NCBI RefSeq assembly: GCF_021401345.1
Contig: NZ_JACBGE010000005.1
Span: forward strand, 124,001 to 188,000
DNA from: Hydrogenophaga sp. NFH-34
Lineage (GTDB): Bacteria > Pseudomonadota > Gammaproteobacteria > Burkholderiales > Burkholderiaceae_C
Length of the DNA stretch: 64,000 bases
Reading direction: 5' to 3'
This document shows positions 37,382-48,339 of the stretch, piece after piece. Under the pieces are notes generated by a model. The model had not been told where the DNA came from. It searched no databases and saw nothing but the letters and a program-made list of their open reading frames with translations. Both the position numbers and the translations under genes were made by a program. The stretch's first letter is position 1. Every line of letters starts with the position of its first letter.

Positions 37382-38728
37382 ATGCTGCGACCGCTGACCT
37401 CCCTGCGCGCCCGGCTGCTGTGGTTCGTGCTGCTGGCCATCCTGGCCACGGCGCTGCTGCAGGCCACCCTGGCCCTGCGCGCCGCCCGCGCCGAGGCCGA
37501 CACCATCTTCGACTACCACATGCAGCAGGTGGCCCAGTCGCTGCGCGCCGGCCTGCCCCAGGGTCTGGCGACGGGCGTGCTGCCCCTGCCCCCGGAGGAG
37601 CAGGACTTCGATTTCGTGGTCCAGATCTGGACGCTGGACGGCAACCTGATCTTCCAGTCGGCCTCGCGTGCCGAACTGCCGCCCCGCGCCGTGCTGGGTT
37701 TTGCCGAGGTGGACGCCCACGGCACCCAGTACCGGGTGTATTCGGTGCTCACCCGCGGACTGGTGATTCAGGTCGCCCAGGACATGGCGGTGCGCGAGCG
37801 CATGGCCAGCGAACTGGCGCTGCGTACCGCGGTGCCCATCCTGCTGCTGGCGCCCATGCTGATGCTGTTGGTGGGCTGGCTGGTGGGCACTTCGCTGGCG
37901 CCCGTGAACCGCGTGCGCCAGCAACTGGCGGCCCGCACCGCCGACGACCTCACCGCCGTGGCCGAAACCGCGCTGCCCGACGAACTGCAGCCCCTGGTGC
38001 ACGAATTCAACGGCCTGCTGCAGCGCCTGTCGTTGGCGTTCGAGACCCAGCAGCGCTTCGTGGCCGATGCGGCGCACGAACTGCGCTCGCCCCTGGCCGC
38101 CCTGAAGCTGCAGGTCCAGGGCCTGCGCCGGGCTGGTGACGAGGCCACCCGCGAGCGGGCCCTGCAACGGCTGGACGCCGGCATCGACCGGGCCACCCGC
38201 CTGATCGAGCAGTTGCTGGTGCTGGCCCGCCAGCAGGCCCGCCAAGCCGAAGGCGCCCCCGCCCAGCCGCTGGCGCTGGACGAGCTGGCGCGGCAGGTGG
38301 TGGCGGAAGCGGTGGCGGCGAGCGGGGCCGACGTGGGCGTCGACGCCCCCGCCGACGGCCGCCCGGCCAGGGTCATGGGCCACCCGGAAGCGCTGCGCAT
38401 CCTGCTGCGCAATCTGCTGGAAAACGCCCTCAAATACGCCCCGCCCGGGGGCCGCGTCGACGTGCGCGTGCAGCCCGCCGGGCCCGCAGACAGCCCGGCG
38501 GCCGTCTGGCTCAGCGTGGAGGACAGCGGCTCCGGCATCCCGGAAGGCGAACGCGAGCGGGCGCTGGACCGTTTCTACCGGCTGCCCGGCACCCCGTCGA
38601 CCGGCAGCGGCCTCGGCCTGGCCATTGCCCAGGCGGTGGCGGCGCTGCACGGCACCCATCTGCAACTGGACACCTCGCCGGCGCTGGGTGGGCTGCGCGT
38701 GCGGGTCTGCCTGCCGGCCGCGGCCTGA
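37382..38728 (+). CDS. Sensor histidine kinase
   Basis: 448 residues, inner membrane. TM1 about 12-32, periplasmic sensor about 33-150, TM2 about 151-172, HAMP-like region, then phospho-acceptor His232 (AAHELRSPLAAL), N-box Asn348 (RNLLENALKYAPPGG), G1 DSGSGIP (381-387), G2 GSGLGLAI (408-415). Partner of the response regulator upstream. The QseC/TctE-type kinases often respond to tricarboxylates or hormones, but the signal is not readable. The formate dehydrogenase cluster follows 270 bases later. Confidence 0.93.
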   Translation: MLRPLTSLRARLLWFVLLAILATALLQATLALRAARAEADTIFDYHMQQVAQSLRAGLPQGLATGVLPLPPEEQDFDFVVQIWTLDGNLIFQSASRAELPPRAVLGFAEVDAHGTQYRVYSVLTRGLVIQVAQDMAVRERMASELALRTAVPILLLAPMLMLLVGWLVGTSLAPVNRVRQQLAARTADDLTAVAETALPDELQPLVHEFNGLLQRLSLAFETQQRFVADAAHELRSPLAALKLQVQGLRRAGDEATRERALQRLDAGIDRATRLIEQLLVLARQQARQAEGAPAQPLALDELARQVVAEAVAASGADVGVDAPADGRPARVMGHPEALRILLRNLLENALKYAPPGGRVDVRVQPAGPADSPAAVWLSVEDSGSGIPEGERERALDRFYRLPGTPSTGSGLGLAIAQAVAALHGTHLQLDTSPALGGLRVRVCLPAAA

Positions 38729-38768
38729 TTGCCCCGCGGGCCGGGCTGGCCGCCCACGGTTTTCCACA

Positions 38769-38796
38769 TTGACGAAACGCGTGCTCGGTATAACAT
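38769..38796 (+). promoter_or_regulatory. Candidate sigma-70 promoter of the formate dehydrogenase operon
   Basis: TTGACG (38769-38774), 16-base spacer, TAACAT (38791-38796). It is the best -35/-10 pair in the 273-base gap before fdhA, about 205 bases from its ATG. The intervening DNA contains a Pro/Gly-codon-rich stretch but no convincing gene. No FNR or NarL site was recognised. Confidence 0.4.
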
Positions 38797-39001
38797 CGTC
38801 AGCGCAATCCGCTCCCGTGCCAGACCACTGCCCGCGCCGCCGCCCGGCGCCCCGCAGGAGCCCCTTCTGGACCCGCCCGGTTGCTTCGAAAGGAAACCGC
38901 GCGCTGCGGTCCGCCAGCCCCTGGCCCGACCAGCCTGCCTCATTTCACCAGAAGCCCACGATGAAGCACCCATCCTCATTCCCACCCCCGGAGGTTCCGT
39001 C

Positions 39002-42000
39002 ATGGACATGAACCGCCGGCATTTCTTCCGCGTCAGCGGGGCGGGCCTCGTCGGCTCCAGCCTCGTGGCCATGGGCTTCTCGCCCGCCACCGCGCTGGCC
39101 GAAGTCCGCCAGTTCAAGCTGGCCTCCACCACCGTCACCCGCCAGACCTGCACCTACTGCTCGGTCGGCTGCGGCATCCTGATGCATTCGCTGGGCACAG
39201 GCGGCAAGAACGCCAAGGCGTCGGTGATCCACGTCGAAGGCGATCCGGACCACCCGGTCAACCGCGGCACGCTGTGCCCCAAGGGCGCCGGTCTGCTGGA
39301 CTACATCAACAGCCCCAACCGCCTGCTGTACCCCGAGTACCGCGCCGCCGGCTCCAAGGAGTGGCAGCGCATCTCCTGGGACGAGGCGCTGGACCGCGTG
39401 GCCAAGCTGCTCAAGGCCGACCGCGACGCGAACTTCCAGGCCACCACGGCCGACGGCCTGACCGTCAACCGCTGGCTCTCCACCGGCATGCTGGCCGCTT
39501 CGGCCTCCAGCAACGAAGCCGGTTACATCACCCACAAAGTGGCCCGTTCCTGGGGCCTGCTCGCATTCGACAACCAAGCCCGTGTCTGACACGGCCCGAC
39601 GGTGGCAGGTCTTGCCCCGACGTTTGGCCGTGGAGCGATGACGAACCATTGGGTCGACATCAAGAACGCGGACGTTATTCTGATCATGGGCGGCAATGCC
39701 GCCGAAGCGCACCCCTGCGGCTTCAAATGGGTCACCGAAGCCAAGGCGCACAACAAGGCGCACTTCATGGTGGTGGACCCGCGCTTCAACCGCTCTGCCT
39801 CGGTGGCGGACTTCTACGCGCCCATCCGTTCGGGCTCGGACATCGTTTTCCTCGGCGGGATCATCCATTACCTGCTGAGCAACGACAAGATCCACCACGA
39901 GTACGTTCACAACTACACGGACTTCAGCTTCATCGTCCGTGACGACTTCCAGTTCGTGGACGGCATTTTCTCGGGCTACAACGAAGAGAAGCGCAGCTAC
40001 GACAAGAAGAGCTGGGACTACGAGCTGGGCGAGGACGGTTACGTCAAGACCGATCCGACGCTGCAGCACCCGCGCTGCGTCTACCAGCTGATGAAGCAAC
40101 ACTACGCGGCGTACACGCCCGAGAAGGTCGAAAGCGTCTGCGGCACACCGAAGGAAAAATTCCTGCACGTGGCCGAGAAGTTCGCCTCCACGGCAGTGGC
40201 CGGGCGTGCGGCCACCATCATGTACGCCCTGGGCTGGACCCAGCACTCCATCGGCGCGCAGATCCTGCGCTGCGCGGCCATGGTGCAGCTGCTGTGCGGC
40301 AACATCGGTGTGGCCGGCGGCGGCATGAATGCGCTGCGCGGGCACTCCAACATCCAGGGCCTGACGGACCTGGGGCTGTTGTCGGCCAGCCTGCCGGGCT
40401 ACCTGTCGCTGCCGGGCGAAAAGGAACAGGACTACCAGCAGTACATCACCACCCGCACGCAGAAACCGCTGCGCGCGGGCCAGATGAGTTACTGGCAGAA
40501 CTACCCCAAGTTCCACGTCAGCCTGATGAAGGCCTGGTTCGGTGCGGCGGCCACGGCCGACAACCAATGGGCCTATGACTACCTGCCCAAGCTGGACAAG
40601 CAGTACGACATGCTGCAGATCTTCCAGCTCATGAACGAGGGCAAGGTCAACGGCTACATCGCGCAGGGCTTCAACCCGATCGCGGCGCTGTCCGACAGCA
40701 ACCGCCTGCGCAGTGGCCTGGCCAAGCTCAAGTTCCTGGTCGTGATGGACCCGCTGGCGACCGAAACGTCGGAGTTCTGGCAGAACTTCGGCGAGTTCAA
40801 CGACATGGACCCGTCGCAGATCCAGACCGAGGTGTTCCGCCTGCCCACGACCTGCTTCGCCGAAGAAGAAGGCGCGGTGGTCAGTTCCTCGCGCGTGCTG
40901 CAATGGCACTGGAAGGCAGCCGAACCGCCGGGCGAGGCCAAGACCGACGTGGCCATCATGGCCGGCCTGCACCACCGCCTGAAAGCGCTCTACGCGAAGG
41001 AAGGCGGGGCCTTTCCCGACCCGATCCTGAACCTGGACTGGAAGTACGCCGAGCCCGACCACCCGAGTTCCGAGGAGATCGCCAAGGAGTACAACGGCAA
41101 GGCGCTGGTCGACCTGACCGATCCGGCCGACCCCAGCAAGGTTCTGCGGCCGGCAGGCCAGCAGGTTTCCGGCTTCGGTGAACTGCGCGACGACGGCTCC
41201 ACCGCGTCGGGCTGCTGGATCTACGCCGGCGCCTGGACGCAGGCGGGCAACCAGATGGGCCGCCGCGACAACAGCGACCCCACCGGCATCGGCAACACGC
41301 TGAACTGGGCCTGGGCCTGGCCGGCAAACCGGCGCATCCTGTACAACCGCGCGTCGGCCGACCTGCAGGGCCAGCCGTTCAACCCGCACCGCAAGCTGGT
41401 GGGCTGGAACGGCAAGAGCTGGAGCGGGGCCGACGTGCCCGACTTCGGGGCCACGCTGGCACCGGAGACGGGCGCCGGGCCGTTCATCATGAACCCGGAA
41501 GGCGTGGCGCGCTTCTTCTCCCGCAAGGGGCTCAACGAAGGACCGTTCCCCACGCACTACGAGCCGTTCGACACGCCGCTGGGCTACAACCCGATGCACC
41601 CGGACAACGCCAAGGCCACGTCCTCACCGGCAGCGCGCGTGTTTGCCAACGTCTGGGACACCTTCGGCAAGGCGGCGGACTACCCGCACGTGGGCACCAC
41701 CTACCGGCTGACGGAGCACTTCCACTACTGGACCAAGCACTCGCTGGTCAATGCCATCACGCAGCCCGAGCAGTTCGTCGAGATCGGCGAGGCGCTGGCG
41801 GCGGAGCTGGGCATCCGGGCCGGAGACCGGGTCAAGGTCAGCTCCAAGCGCGGCCACATCAAGGCCGTGGCCGTGGTGACCAAGCGGATCAAGGCCATGA
41901 AGATCGAGGGCAAGAACATCCACCACGTCGGTATTCCGATTCACTGGGGCTTCAAGGGCGTGACCAAGCCCGGGTTCCTGGCGAACACGCTGACGCCTTT

Positions 42001-42067
42001 CGTGGGCGACGGCAACACGAATACGCCGGAATTCAAGACCTTCCTCGTGAAGGTCGAGAAAATCTAG
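39002..42067 (+). CDS. fdnG: Formate dehydrogenase-N-type large subunit, selenocysteine (UGA) containing
   Basis: 1021 residues if the in-frame UGA at 39587-39589 is read as Sec196. Twin-arginine signal (RRHFFR, 5-10); [4Fe-4S] ligands Cys50, Cys53, Cys57, Cys92. The Sec context is NQARV[15 protein letters not shown], the same position and context as E. coli FdnG Sec196, and the frame continues unbroken to 42067. Mo/W-bis-MGD enzyme that oxidises formate to CO2 in the periplasm. GGAGG at 38990-38994 sets the start. A naive annotation would split it into two genes (39002-39589 and 39602-42067). Confidence 0.95.
39587..39630 (+). promoter_or_regulatory. SECIS-like hairpin after the selenocysteine UGA
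   Basis: The UGA is followed by CACGGCC, the bacterial formate-dehydrogenase SECIS beginning. Outer stem CGGCC (39592-39596) with GGCCG (39626-39630); apical stem GGCA (39604-39607) with TGCC (39613-39616) around GGTCT, which presents the G and U that SelB contacts. Very close to the E. coli fdnG element as I remember it. Both stems were read from the DNA, not computed. Confidence 0.8.
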
Positions 42068-42077
42068 GAGACGCAGG

Positions 42078-43007
42078 ATGTCATTGCAATCACTCGATAT
42101 CAAACGCCTGTCCGCCACCACCACACCGGCTCCGCAGGCGCGCTCCCCGCAGTCGGGCGAGGTGGCCAAGCTCATCGATGTCTCCAAGTGCATCGGGTGC
42201 AAGGCCTGCCAGACCGCCTGCATGGAATGGAACGACCTGCGCCAGGAGCCGGGCCACAACGTCGGGGTCTACGACAACCCGGCCGACCTGACCGAAAACG
42301 CGTGGACGGTGATGAAGTTCACCGAATACGAGAACGAGGCCAGCGGCAACCTGGAGTGGCTGATCCGCAAGGACGGCTGCATGCACTGCGAAGACCCGGG
42401 CTGCCTCAAGGCCTGCCCGTCGCCGGGCGCCATCGTGCAGTACACCAACGGCATCGTGGACTTCCATGAAGAGCACTGCGTGGGCTGTGGCTACTGCGTG
42501 ACCGGCTGCCCGTTCAACGTGCCGCGCATCAGCAAGAAGGACCACAAGGCCTACAAGTGCACCCTGTGCTCGGACCGCGTGGCCGTGGGCCGCGAGCCGG
42601 CCTGCGTCACCACCTGCCCGACCGGCGCCATCATGTTCGGCACCAAGAAGGCGATGAAGGACCAGGCCGATACGCGCATCGCCGACCTCAAGGAACGCGG
42701 CTTCGACCAGGCCGGCCTGTACGACCCGGCCGGTGTCGGCGGCACGCACGTCATGTATGTGCTGCACCACGCCGACAAGCCGTCGCTGTACGCCGGCCTG
42801 CCCGATGCGCCGAAGATCAGCCCCATGGTCAGTCTCTGGAAGGGCATGGCCAAACCGCTGGCCATGGCCGCCCTGGGAGCCGCCGCGCTGGGCAGCCTGT
42901 TCCACTTCATCACCAAGGGACCGAACGAGGTGTCCAAGGAGCTGGAGGACGAAATGGACCGCAAGGACCGTGAGGCCGAGGCCGGCACCCAGGAGGACGC
43001 ACGATGA
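42078..43007 (+). CDS. fdnH: Formate dehydrogenase iron-sulfur (beta) subunit
   Basis: 309 residues. Four [4Fe-4S] cluster cysteine sets: 38/41/44/48, 101/104/109/113, 134/137/140/144 and 161/164/176/180. A membrane anchor near residues 260-280 ([16 protein letters not shown]) and a charged tail follow. Carries electrons from the large subunit to the cytochrome b. It begins 10 bases after fdnG and ends with ATGA overlapping fdnI. Confidence 0.94.
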   Translation: MSLQSLDIKRLSATTTPAPQARSPQSGEVAKLIDVSKCIGCKACQTACMEWNDLRQEPGHNVGVYDNPADLTENAWTVMKFTEYENEASGNLEWLIRKDGCMHCEDPGCLKACPSPGAIVQYTNGIVDFHEEHCVGCGYCVTGCPFNVPRISKKDHKAYKCTLCSDRVAVGREPACVTTCPTGAIMFGTKKAMKDQADTRIADLKERGFDQAGLYDPAGVGGTHVMYVLHHADKPSLYAGLPDAPKISPMVSLWKGMAKPLAMAALGAAALGSLFHFITKGPNEVSKELEDEMDRKDREAEAGTQEDAR

Positions 43008-43627
43008 GACGCAATCCCCGCGACCTGGTCCGCTACACCGCGGGCGAACGGGCCAACCACTGGGTGGTCGGCATCTGCTTCATCCTGCTGGCGCTCTCGG
43101 GCCTGGCCTTCTTCCATCCGGCCTTCTTCCCGCTGACACAGCTGTTCGGGGGCGGGCCGTGGACGCGCATCCTGCACCCCTACATCGGGGTCGTGATGAT
43201 GCTGTTCTTCGTCATCATGGCGCTGCGCTTCTGGCGTCTGAACGTGATCGAGCCGCGCGACGTCGAATGGCTCAAGAACGTCAACAAGATGGTGGACGGC
43301 AACGACCACGACATGCCCGAGCAGGGCAAGTACAACGGCGGTCAGAAGGTCCTGTTCTGGGGCCTGGTGGTCGGCATGGTGCTGCTGCTGGTGTCGGGCG
43401 TGCTGATGTGGCGCGCCTGGCTGAATCTGCCGGTGGACGTGGTGCGCATCGCCTCTGTGGTGCACGCCATCGCCGCCGTGTGGATGATCGGTCTGATCAT
43501 CATGCACGTGTACGCGGCCATCTGGACGCGCGGCACCATCCGCGCCATGATGTACGGCACCGTCACCCGCGCCTGGGCCAAACAGCACCACCGCGGCTGG
43601 TACCGCAAAATGACCGGGGATAATTAA
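43004..43627 (+). CDS. fdnI: Formate dehydrogenase cytochrome b (gamma) subunit
   Basis: 207 residues, four membrane segments. His residues suitable for two haems are visible in [52 protein letters not shown]. Delivers electrons to quinone in the inner membrane, coupling formate oxidation to energy conservation. Overlaps fdnH by 4 bases. Length like E. coli FdnI (217). Confidence 0.93.
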   Translation: MRRNPRDLVRYTAGERANHWVVGICFILLALSGLAFFHPAFFPLTQLFGGGPWTRILHPYIGVVMMLFFVIMALRFWRLNVIEPRDVEWLKNVNKMVDGNDHDMPEQGKYNGGQKVLFWGLVVGMVLLLVSGVLMWRAWLNLPVDVVRIASVVHAIAAVWMIGLIIMHVYAAIWTRGTIRAMMYGTVTRAWAKQHHRGWYRKMTGDN

Positions 43628-43738
43628 CCCCCCCTGCGCCGCTGACGCGGCTTCCCCCCTCCGTAGCGCGCCGCTGCGAGGCGCTTCGAGGGGGGACAGC
43701 GCCTGTGGCCCGGCAAAGCCGGTTCCACCGCGCCCTCG
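43628..43738 (+). repeat. Dispersed GC-rich intergenic repeat, longest copy
   Basis: Starts CCCCCCTGCGCCGCTGACG, nearly identical over about 31 bases to 63449-63480. It then has GGGGGGACAGCGCC and ends in the core at 43707-43738 that matches 2934-2965. Located between fdnI and fdhE. The whole element resembles a composite of two hairpins. Confidence 0.8.
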
Positions 43739-43813
43739 ATTTGGCGCTTCTTTATTCGTTGCGGGTCTTCGATTTGAGGGCGGTGGCTCTGTGTTTTTTG
43801 GGATCAACTGAAC

Positions 43814-44758
43814 GTGCAACGCATTCTCCAGCCCGGTGATATCGAAGCCCTGGACCGCACCAGCCTGCTGCGCGTGCGGCTGCCGCAACCGGTCAGCCTG
43901 TTCGCCGACCGGGCCGCGCGCCTGGCGCAGAAAGCCGAAGGCCACCCCATTGGCGACTACCTGCGCTTCCTGGCCCACATCGTCAAGGCCCAGCAGGCCG
44001 CGGCGGCCCAGGTCCGCACCCGCGCGCCCGACGCTGCGCTGATCGCCCAGGCCTGCCAGCACGGCATGCCGCTGATGCCCGCGGCCGGCCACATCGACCC
44101 GGCCTGGCAGGGCGTGCTGGACCTGCTCATCGGCGCCGCCCGCCAGGCCCCGGCCCTGCCGCCCGCCCTGGCTCCGGTGCTGGACACGCTGCGCGACCTG
44201 CCGGCCGACGCGCGCGACGCCCTGGCCCGCCGCGTGCTCGCCGGGCTCTACACCGAAGCCCACGACCTGGCGGCCGCCCCCCTGGTCATGGCCGCGCTGC
44301 AGGTGGTGTTTGCCGACCGTGCCAGCCGCCTGAAAGACAGCGACATCCCTTACGCCGACCCGGCCACCATCTGCCCCGTGTGCGCCACGCCGCCGGTGGT
44401 CAGCGTGCTGCGCATCGGCGCGCGCGAGGCCGGCCTGCGCTACCTGCACTGCGGCACCTGCGGCACCGAATGGCACATGGTGCGCGTCAAGTGCAGCCAC
44501 TGCGAATCCACCCGGCATGTTCGCTACCAGGGCCTGCAGGACGGCGACGCGCACACCGACGAGGTCGTCACGGCCGAAACCTGCGGCGACTGCCGCACCT
44601 ACCGCAAGCTGGTCAACCAGGAAAAAGACCCGCTGGCCGAACCGCTGGCCGACGATCTGGCCTCGCTGCTGCTGGACCTGCTGATGGGCGAAACCGAATT
44701 CCTGCGCGCCAGCATGAACCCCTTGCTGCCCATGAGCGACGCCGGAGCGTCCGCGTGA
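43814..44758 (+). CDS. fdhE: Formate dehydrogenase accessory protein FdhE
   Basis: 314 residues. Four rubredoxin-like Cys pairs: CPVC (187-190), CGTC (213-216), CSHC (227-230), CGDC (257-260), in the order typical of FdhE, a cytoplasmic iron-binding protein needed for maturation of respiratory formate dehydrogenases. GTG start. The stop overlaps the GTG of selA. Confidence 0.93.
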   Translation: MQRILQPGDIEALDRTSLLRVRLPQPVSLFADRAARLAQKAEGHPIGDYLRFLAHIVKAQQAAAAQVRTRAPDAALIAQACQHGMPLMPAAGHIDPAWQGVLDLLIGAARQAPALPPALAPVLDTLRDLPADARDALARRVLAGLYTEAHDLAAAPLVMAALQVVFADRASRLKDSDIPYADPATICPVCATPPVVSVLRIGAREAGLRYLHCGTCGTEWHMVRVKCSHCESTRHVRYQGLQDGDAHTDEVVTAETCGDCRTYRKLVNQEKDPLAEPLADDLASLLLDLLMGETEFLRASMNPLLPMSDAGASA

Positions 44759-46182
44759 GCACCCCGACGCCCACGCTGCGCCTGCCGGCGGTGGACCGCG
44801 TGCTGTCGGCGCCGGCGCTGCAGGCACTGACGGCCGAACACGGCGGCCACGCCACCACCGAGGCCGTGCGCGCCACGCTGGAGGCCCTGCGCCCGGCGGC
44901 CCTGGCCGGCCAGCTGACACCGGCACAGATCGAGCCGGCGGCCCTGGCCGATGCCGTGGCCCAACGCCTGGCCGCGCGCTTCGCGCCGCGCCTCAAGGCC
45001 GTGTTCAACCTCACCGGCACCGTGCTGCACACCAACCTGGGCCGCGCCCTGCTGCCCGACGCTGCCGTGCAGGCCGTGGTGCAGGCGCTGACCACGCCCG
45101 CCAACCTCGAATTCGACCTCGCCACCGGAGGCCGGGGCGACCGCGACGACCTCGTCAACGACCTGCTGCGCGAGCTCACCGGCGCCGAAGCCGCCACCGT
45201 GGTGAACAACAACGCTGCGGGCGTGCTGCTGACGCTCAATGCGCTGGCCTCGCGCAAGGAGGTGATCGTCTCGCGCGGCGAACTGGTCGAGATCGGCGGC
45301 GCCTTCCGCATCCCCGACATCATGGCCCGTGCGGGCGCGAAGCTGGTCGAGGTCGGCACCACCAACCGCACCCACGCCAAGGACTACGCCGAGGCCATCA
45401 CCGACCGCACCGCGCTGCTGATGAAGGTGCATTGCAGCAACTACGCCGTCACCGGTTTCACCAAGAGCGTTCCCGAAGCCGAGGTGGCCGCCATCGCCCA
45501 CGCGCGCGGCCTGCCGCTGGCGGTGGACCTGGGCTCGGGCACGCTGGTCGACCTGGCGCAGTGGGGCCTGCCGCACGAAGCCACCGTGCGCGAGACGATC
45601 GAAGCCGGTGCCGATCTCGTCACCTTCAGCGGCGACAAGCTGCTGGGCGGGCCGCAGGCAGGGCTGATCGTCGGCCGCCAGGACCTGATCGCGAAGATCA
45701 AGAAGAACCCGCTCAAGCGCGCGCTGCGCGTGGGCAAGCTCACGCTCGCCGCGCTCGAACCCGTGCTGCGCCTGTACCTTGCACCCGATCTGCTGCCCCA
45801 GCGCCTGACCACGCTGCGCCTGTTCACCCGGGCGCCGGCCCAGATGCGCGCCCAGGCCGACGCCCTGCTGCCCCCCCTGCAGGCCGCGCTGGGCAGCGGC
45901 TACACCGCGAGCAGCGCCCCGATGTTCAGCCAGATTGGCAGCGGCGCGTTGCCGGTCGACAACCTGCCCAGCCACGGCCTGTGCATCGCCCCGGCCAGCG
46001 CCCGCCGCGCCGGCCGCGCGCTGGCCCGGCTGGAAGCCGCGCTGCGCAGCCTGCCGCGCCCGGTGATCGGCCGCATCGCCAGCGATGCGCTGTGGCTGGA
46101 TCTGCGCTGCCTCGAAGCCAGCGACGAAGCCGCCTTCACCGGCCAGTTGCCCCGGCTCGCCGAAGCCCTGGCCCAGGCCTGA
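44755..46182 (+). CDS. selA: L-seryl-tRNA(Sec) selenium transferase
   Basis: 475 residues. PLP-dependent enzyme converting Ser-tRNA(Sec) to Sec-tRNA(Sec) with selenophosphate. PLP lysine is Lys295 in [14 protein letters not shown], the same number as in E. coli. Other motifs: [33 protein letters not shown] start (44755) overlaps the fdhE stop by 4 bases. Confidence 0.95.
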   Translation: MSTPTPTLRLPAVDRVLSAPALQALTAEHGGHATTEAVRATLEALRPAALAGQLTPAQIEPAALADAVAQRLAARFAPRLKAVFNLTGTVLHTNLGRALLPDAAVQAVVQALTTPANLEFDLATGGRGDRDDLVNDLLRELTGAEAATVVNNNAAGVLLTLNALASRKEVIVSRGELVEIGGAFRIPDIMARAGAKLVEVGTTNRTHAKDYAEAITDRTALLMKVHCSNYAVTGFTKSVPEAEVAAIAHARGLPLAVDLGSGTLVDLAQWGLPHEATVRETIEAGADLVTFSGDKLLGGPQAGLIVGRQDLIAKIKKNPLKRALRVGKLTLAALEPVLRLYLAPDLLPQRLTTLRLFTRAPAQMRAQADALLPPLQAALGSGYTASSAPMFSQIGSGALPVDNLPSHGLCIAPASARRAGRALARLEAALRSLPRPVIGRIASDALWLDLRCLEASDEAAFTGQLPRLAEALAQA

Positions 46183-46198
46183 ACGGCCGGCAGCGCCC

Positions 46199-48139
46199 AT
46201 GATCATCGGCACCGCCGGCCACATCGACCACGGCAAGACCGCGCTGGTGCGCGCGCTCACCGGCGTGGAAACCGACCGCCTGCCGGAGGAAAAACGCCGC
46301 GGCATTTCCATTGAACTGGGTTACGCCTACCTGCACGCCGACGACGGCTGCTCGCTGGGTTTCGTCGACGTGCCGGGCCACGAGCGCCTGCTGCACACCA
46401 TGCTGGCGGGCGCCACGGGCATCGCCCACGTGCTGCTGGTGGTGGCCGCCGACGACGGCGTGATGCCGCAGACGCGCGAACACCTGGCCGTGGTGGCCCT
46501 GCTGGGTGTGCGCCAGGGCAGCGTCGCCCTCACCAAGATCGACCGGCTCGACCCGGCCGCGCGCGCCGATCGCCTGGCCGCCGTGCAGGCCGAGGTGCAG
46601 GCGCTGCTGGCCGCCACGGCACTGGCCGGCGCGCCCCTGTTTCCCGTCTCGGCCCACACCGGCGAAGGCGTGGCGGCCCTGCGCGAACACCTGCTGGCCA
46701 CCGCGCGCCTCCACGACCCCGCGGCCGGCACGGCCACGCCGGCCCCCGGCATCGGTTTCCGCCAGGCGGTGGACCGCGCCTTCACCCTGGCCGGCACCGG
46801 CACCGTGGTCACCGGCACCGTGGCCGCCGGCCACGCCGGGGTGGGCGACGAGCTGCAGCAGGTGCCGGCCGGGCGGCCCGTGCGCCTGCGCGGCATCCAC
46901 GCGCAGAACCGGCCTGCGAAACGGGCCGACCCGGGCCAGCGCTGCGCCCTGGCGCTGGCCGGTGTGGACAAGGACGAGATGCACCGGGGCGACTGGGTCT
47001 GCCACCCCGCCATCGCGCTGACCACCACCCGGATCGACGTGCAGATCAGCCTCTGGCCCGACGAGGCCAAGGCACTGCGCTCGGGCACGCCGGTGCACAT
47101 CCACCTGGGCACCAGCGACCGGATGGGCAGCGTGGTGCTGCTCGACACCGACACGCTGGCGCCCGGCCAGCGCGCGCTGGCGCAACTGGTGCTGCACGGC
47201 AGCGTGGCCGCCTGGCACGGCGACCGCGGCGTGCTGCGCGATGCCGCCGCCAGCCGCACCCTGGCCGGCGTGCGCGTGCTCGACCCGTTCGCGCCCCAGC
47301 GCTACCGCCGCACCCCCGAGCGCCTGGCCGCGCTGAACGCCCTGGCGCTGCCCGACCGGGCCGAGCGTCTGGCCGCGCTGCTGGCGCAGGCGCCGCTCGG
47401 GCTGGACCTGCGCCAGACCGCCCGCGCCGAAGGCCTGGTCACGCCCGACGCGCTGCCGCTGCCTGCGGGCACCCTGCAACTGGAGCGGGGCGAACTGGCG
47501 ATCACCCCCGCCGCCCTGGCCGCCTTGCAGGCCGGCGTGGTGGACCGTCTGCGCACCTTCCACGCCGGCGCGCCCGACGAAATCGGCCCCGACAGCCGGC
47601 GTCTCAGGCGCCTGGCGGCGCCCCGCGCCAGCGACGCGCTGTGGCAGCACGCCATCGACGACCTGGTGGCCCGCCAGGCCATCGTGCGCAGTGCCCACTG
47701 GCTGCACCTGCCCGAACACGAAGCGCGTCTGAGCGAGGCCGAACAGGCGCTGGCGCAGCGGCTGCTGCCCGCCCTGCTGGCGGGGGGCTTCGATCCGCCC
47801 TGGGTGCGCACCCTGGCCCAGGACCTTGGCTGTGCCGAGACGCTGGTGCGGCAGACGCTGGCGCGCATGGCGCGGCGCGGCGAGGTCTTCCAGGTGGTCA
47901 AAGACCTGTACTATCCGATCCTGACCCTGGAGCAGTTGGCCGGCCTGGCCCGCGACTGCCAGAGCGGTCCCCGGGGCCTGCAGGCGGCCAGCTTCCGCGA
48001 CGCCAGCGGGCTCGGCCGCAAGCGGGCCATTCAGGTGCTGGAGTTCTTCGACCGCGTCGGCTTCACCCGGCGCGTGCGCGACGAACACCTGCCCCGCCCC
48101 GGGACCACGCTGTTCGGCCACCCCGCGGGCCCGGACTGA
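46199..48139 (+). CDS. selB: Selenocysteine-specific elongation factor
   Basis: 646 residues. GTPase domain with G1 GHIDHGKT (7-14), G3 DVPGH (57-61) and TKID as G4; then beta-barrel domains and, in the C-terminal about 250 residues, four winged-helix domains that bind the SECIS hairpin. Delivers Sec-tRNA to the ribosome at UGA. Starts 16 bases after selA and ends 14 bases before the tRNA-Sec gene. Full length (E. coli is 614). Confidence 0.95.
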   Translation: MIIGTAGHIDHGKTALVRALTGVETDRLPEEKRRGISIELGYAYLHADDGCSLGFVDVPGHERLLHTMLAGATGIAHVLLVVAADDGVMPQTREHLAVVALLGVRQGSVALTKIDRLDPAARADRLAAVQAEVQALLAATALAGAPLFPVSAHTGEGVAALREHLLATARLHDPAAGTATPAPGIGFRQAVDRAFTLAGTGTVVTGTVAAGHAGVGDELQQVPAGRPVRLRGIHAQNRPAKRADPGQRCALALAGVDKDEMHRGDWVCHPAIALTTTRIDVQISLWPDEAKALRSGTPVHIHLGTSDRMGSVVLLDTDTLAPGQRALAQLVLHGSVAAWHGDRGVLRDAAASRTLAGVRVLDPFAPQRYRRTPERLAALNALALPDRAERLAALLAQAPLGLDLRQTARAEGLVTPDALPLPAGTLQLERGELAITPAALAALQAGVVDRLRTFHAGAPDEIGPDSRRLRRLAAPRASDALWQHAIDDLVARQAIVRSAHWLHLPEHEARLSEAEQALAQRLLPALLAGGFDPPWVRTLAQDLGCAETLVRQTLARMARRGEVFQVVKDLYYPILTLEQLAGLARDCQSGPRGLQAASFRDASGLGRKRAIQVLEFFDRVGFTRRVRDEHLPRPGTTLFGHPAGPD

Positions 48140-48153
48140 CGCTCACGCACAAC

Positions 48154-48248
48154 GGAAGGGAAGCGTCCCCGGTGGGATGCCCGGGCTTCAAACCCGGCGG
48201 GTTGCGCCAAGCGCGGCCGGTGGGTTCGACTCCCTCTCCCTTCCGCCA
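48154..48248 (+). tRNA. selC: tRNA-Sec (UCA anticodon)
   Basis: 95 nt. 8-bp acceptor stem GGAAGGGA (48154-48161) with TCCCTTCC (48237-48244), discriminator G, encoded CCA (48246-48248). Anticodon stem CCGGG/CCCGG around CTTCAAA, with TCA at 48188-48190. A long extra arm and TTCGACT in the T-loop. The 8-bp acceptor stem and long variable arm are the tRNA-Sec hallmarks. Confidence 0.95.
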
Positions 48249-48339
48249 CGATGGCCCCGGCCGTTCCATTAAGTCCGGTCTAAGCGAGTGCGCCCACATT
48301 GAAGTCCTGTTCAACCAACGGCTTCCCCCAGGAGCGCAC

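Noticed and set aside
39590-39601. UGA at 39587-39589 as a nonsense mutation splitting fdnG
   Set aside because: The frame continues without break in a context matching FdnG Sec196, a SECIS-like hairpin follows, and selA, selB and tRNA-Sec are present.
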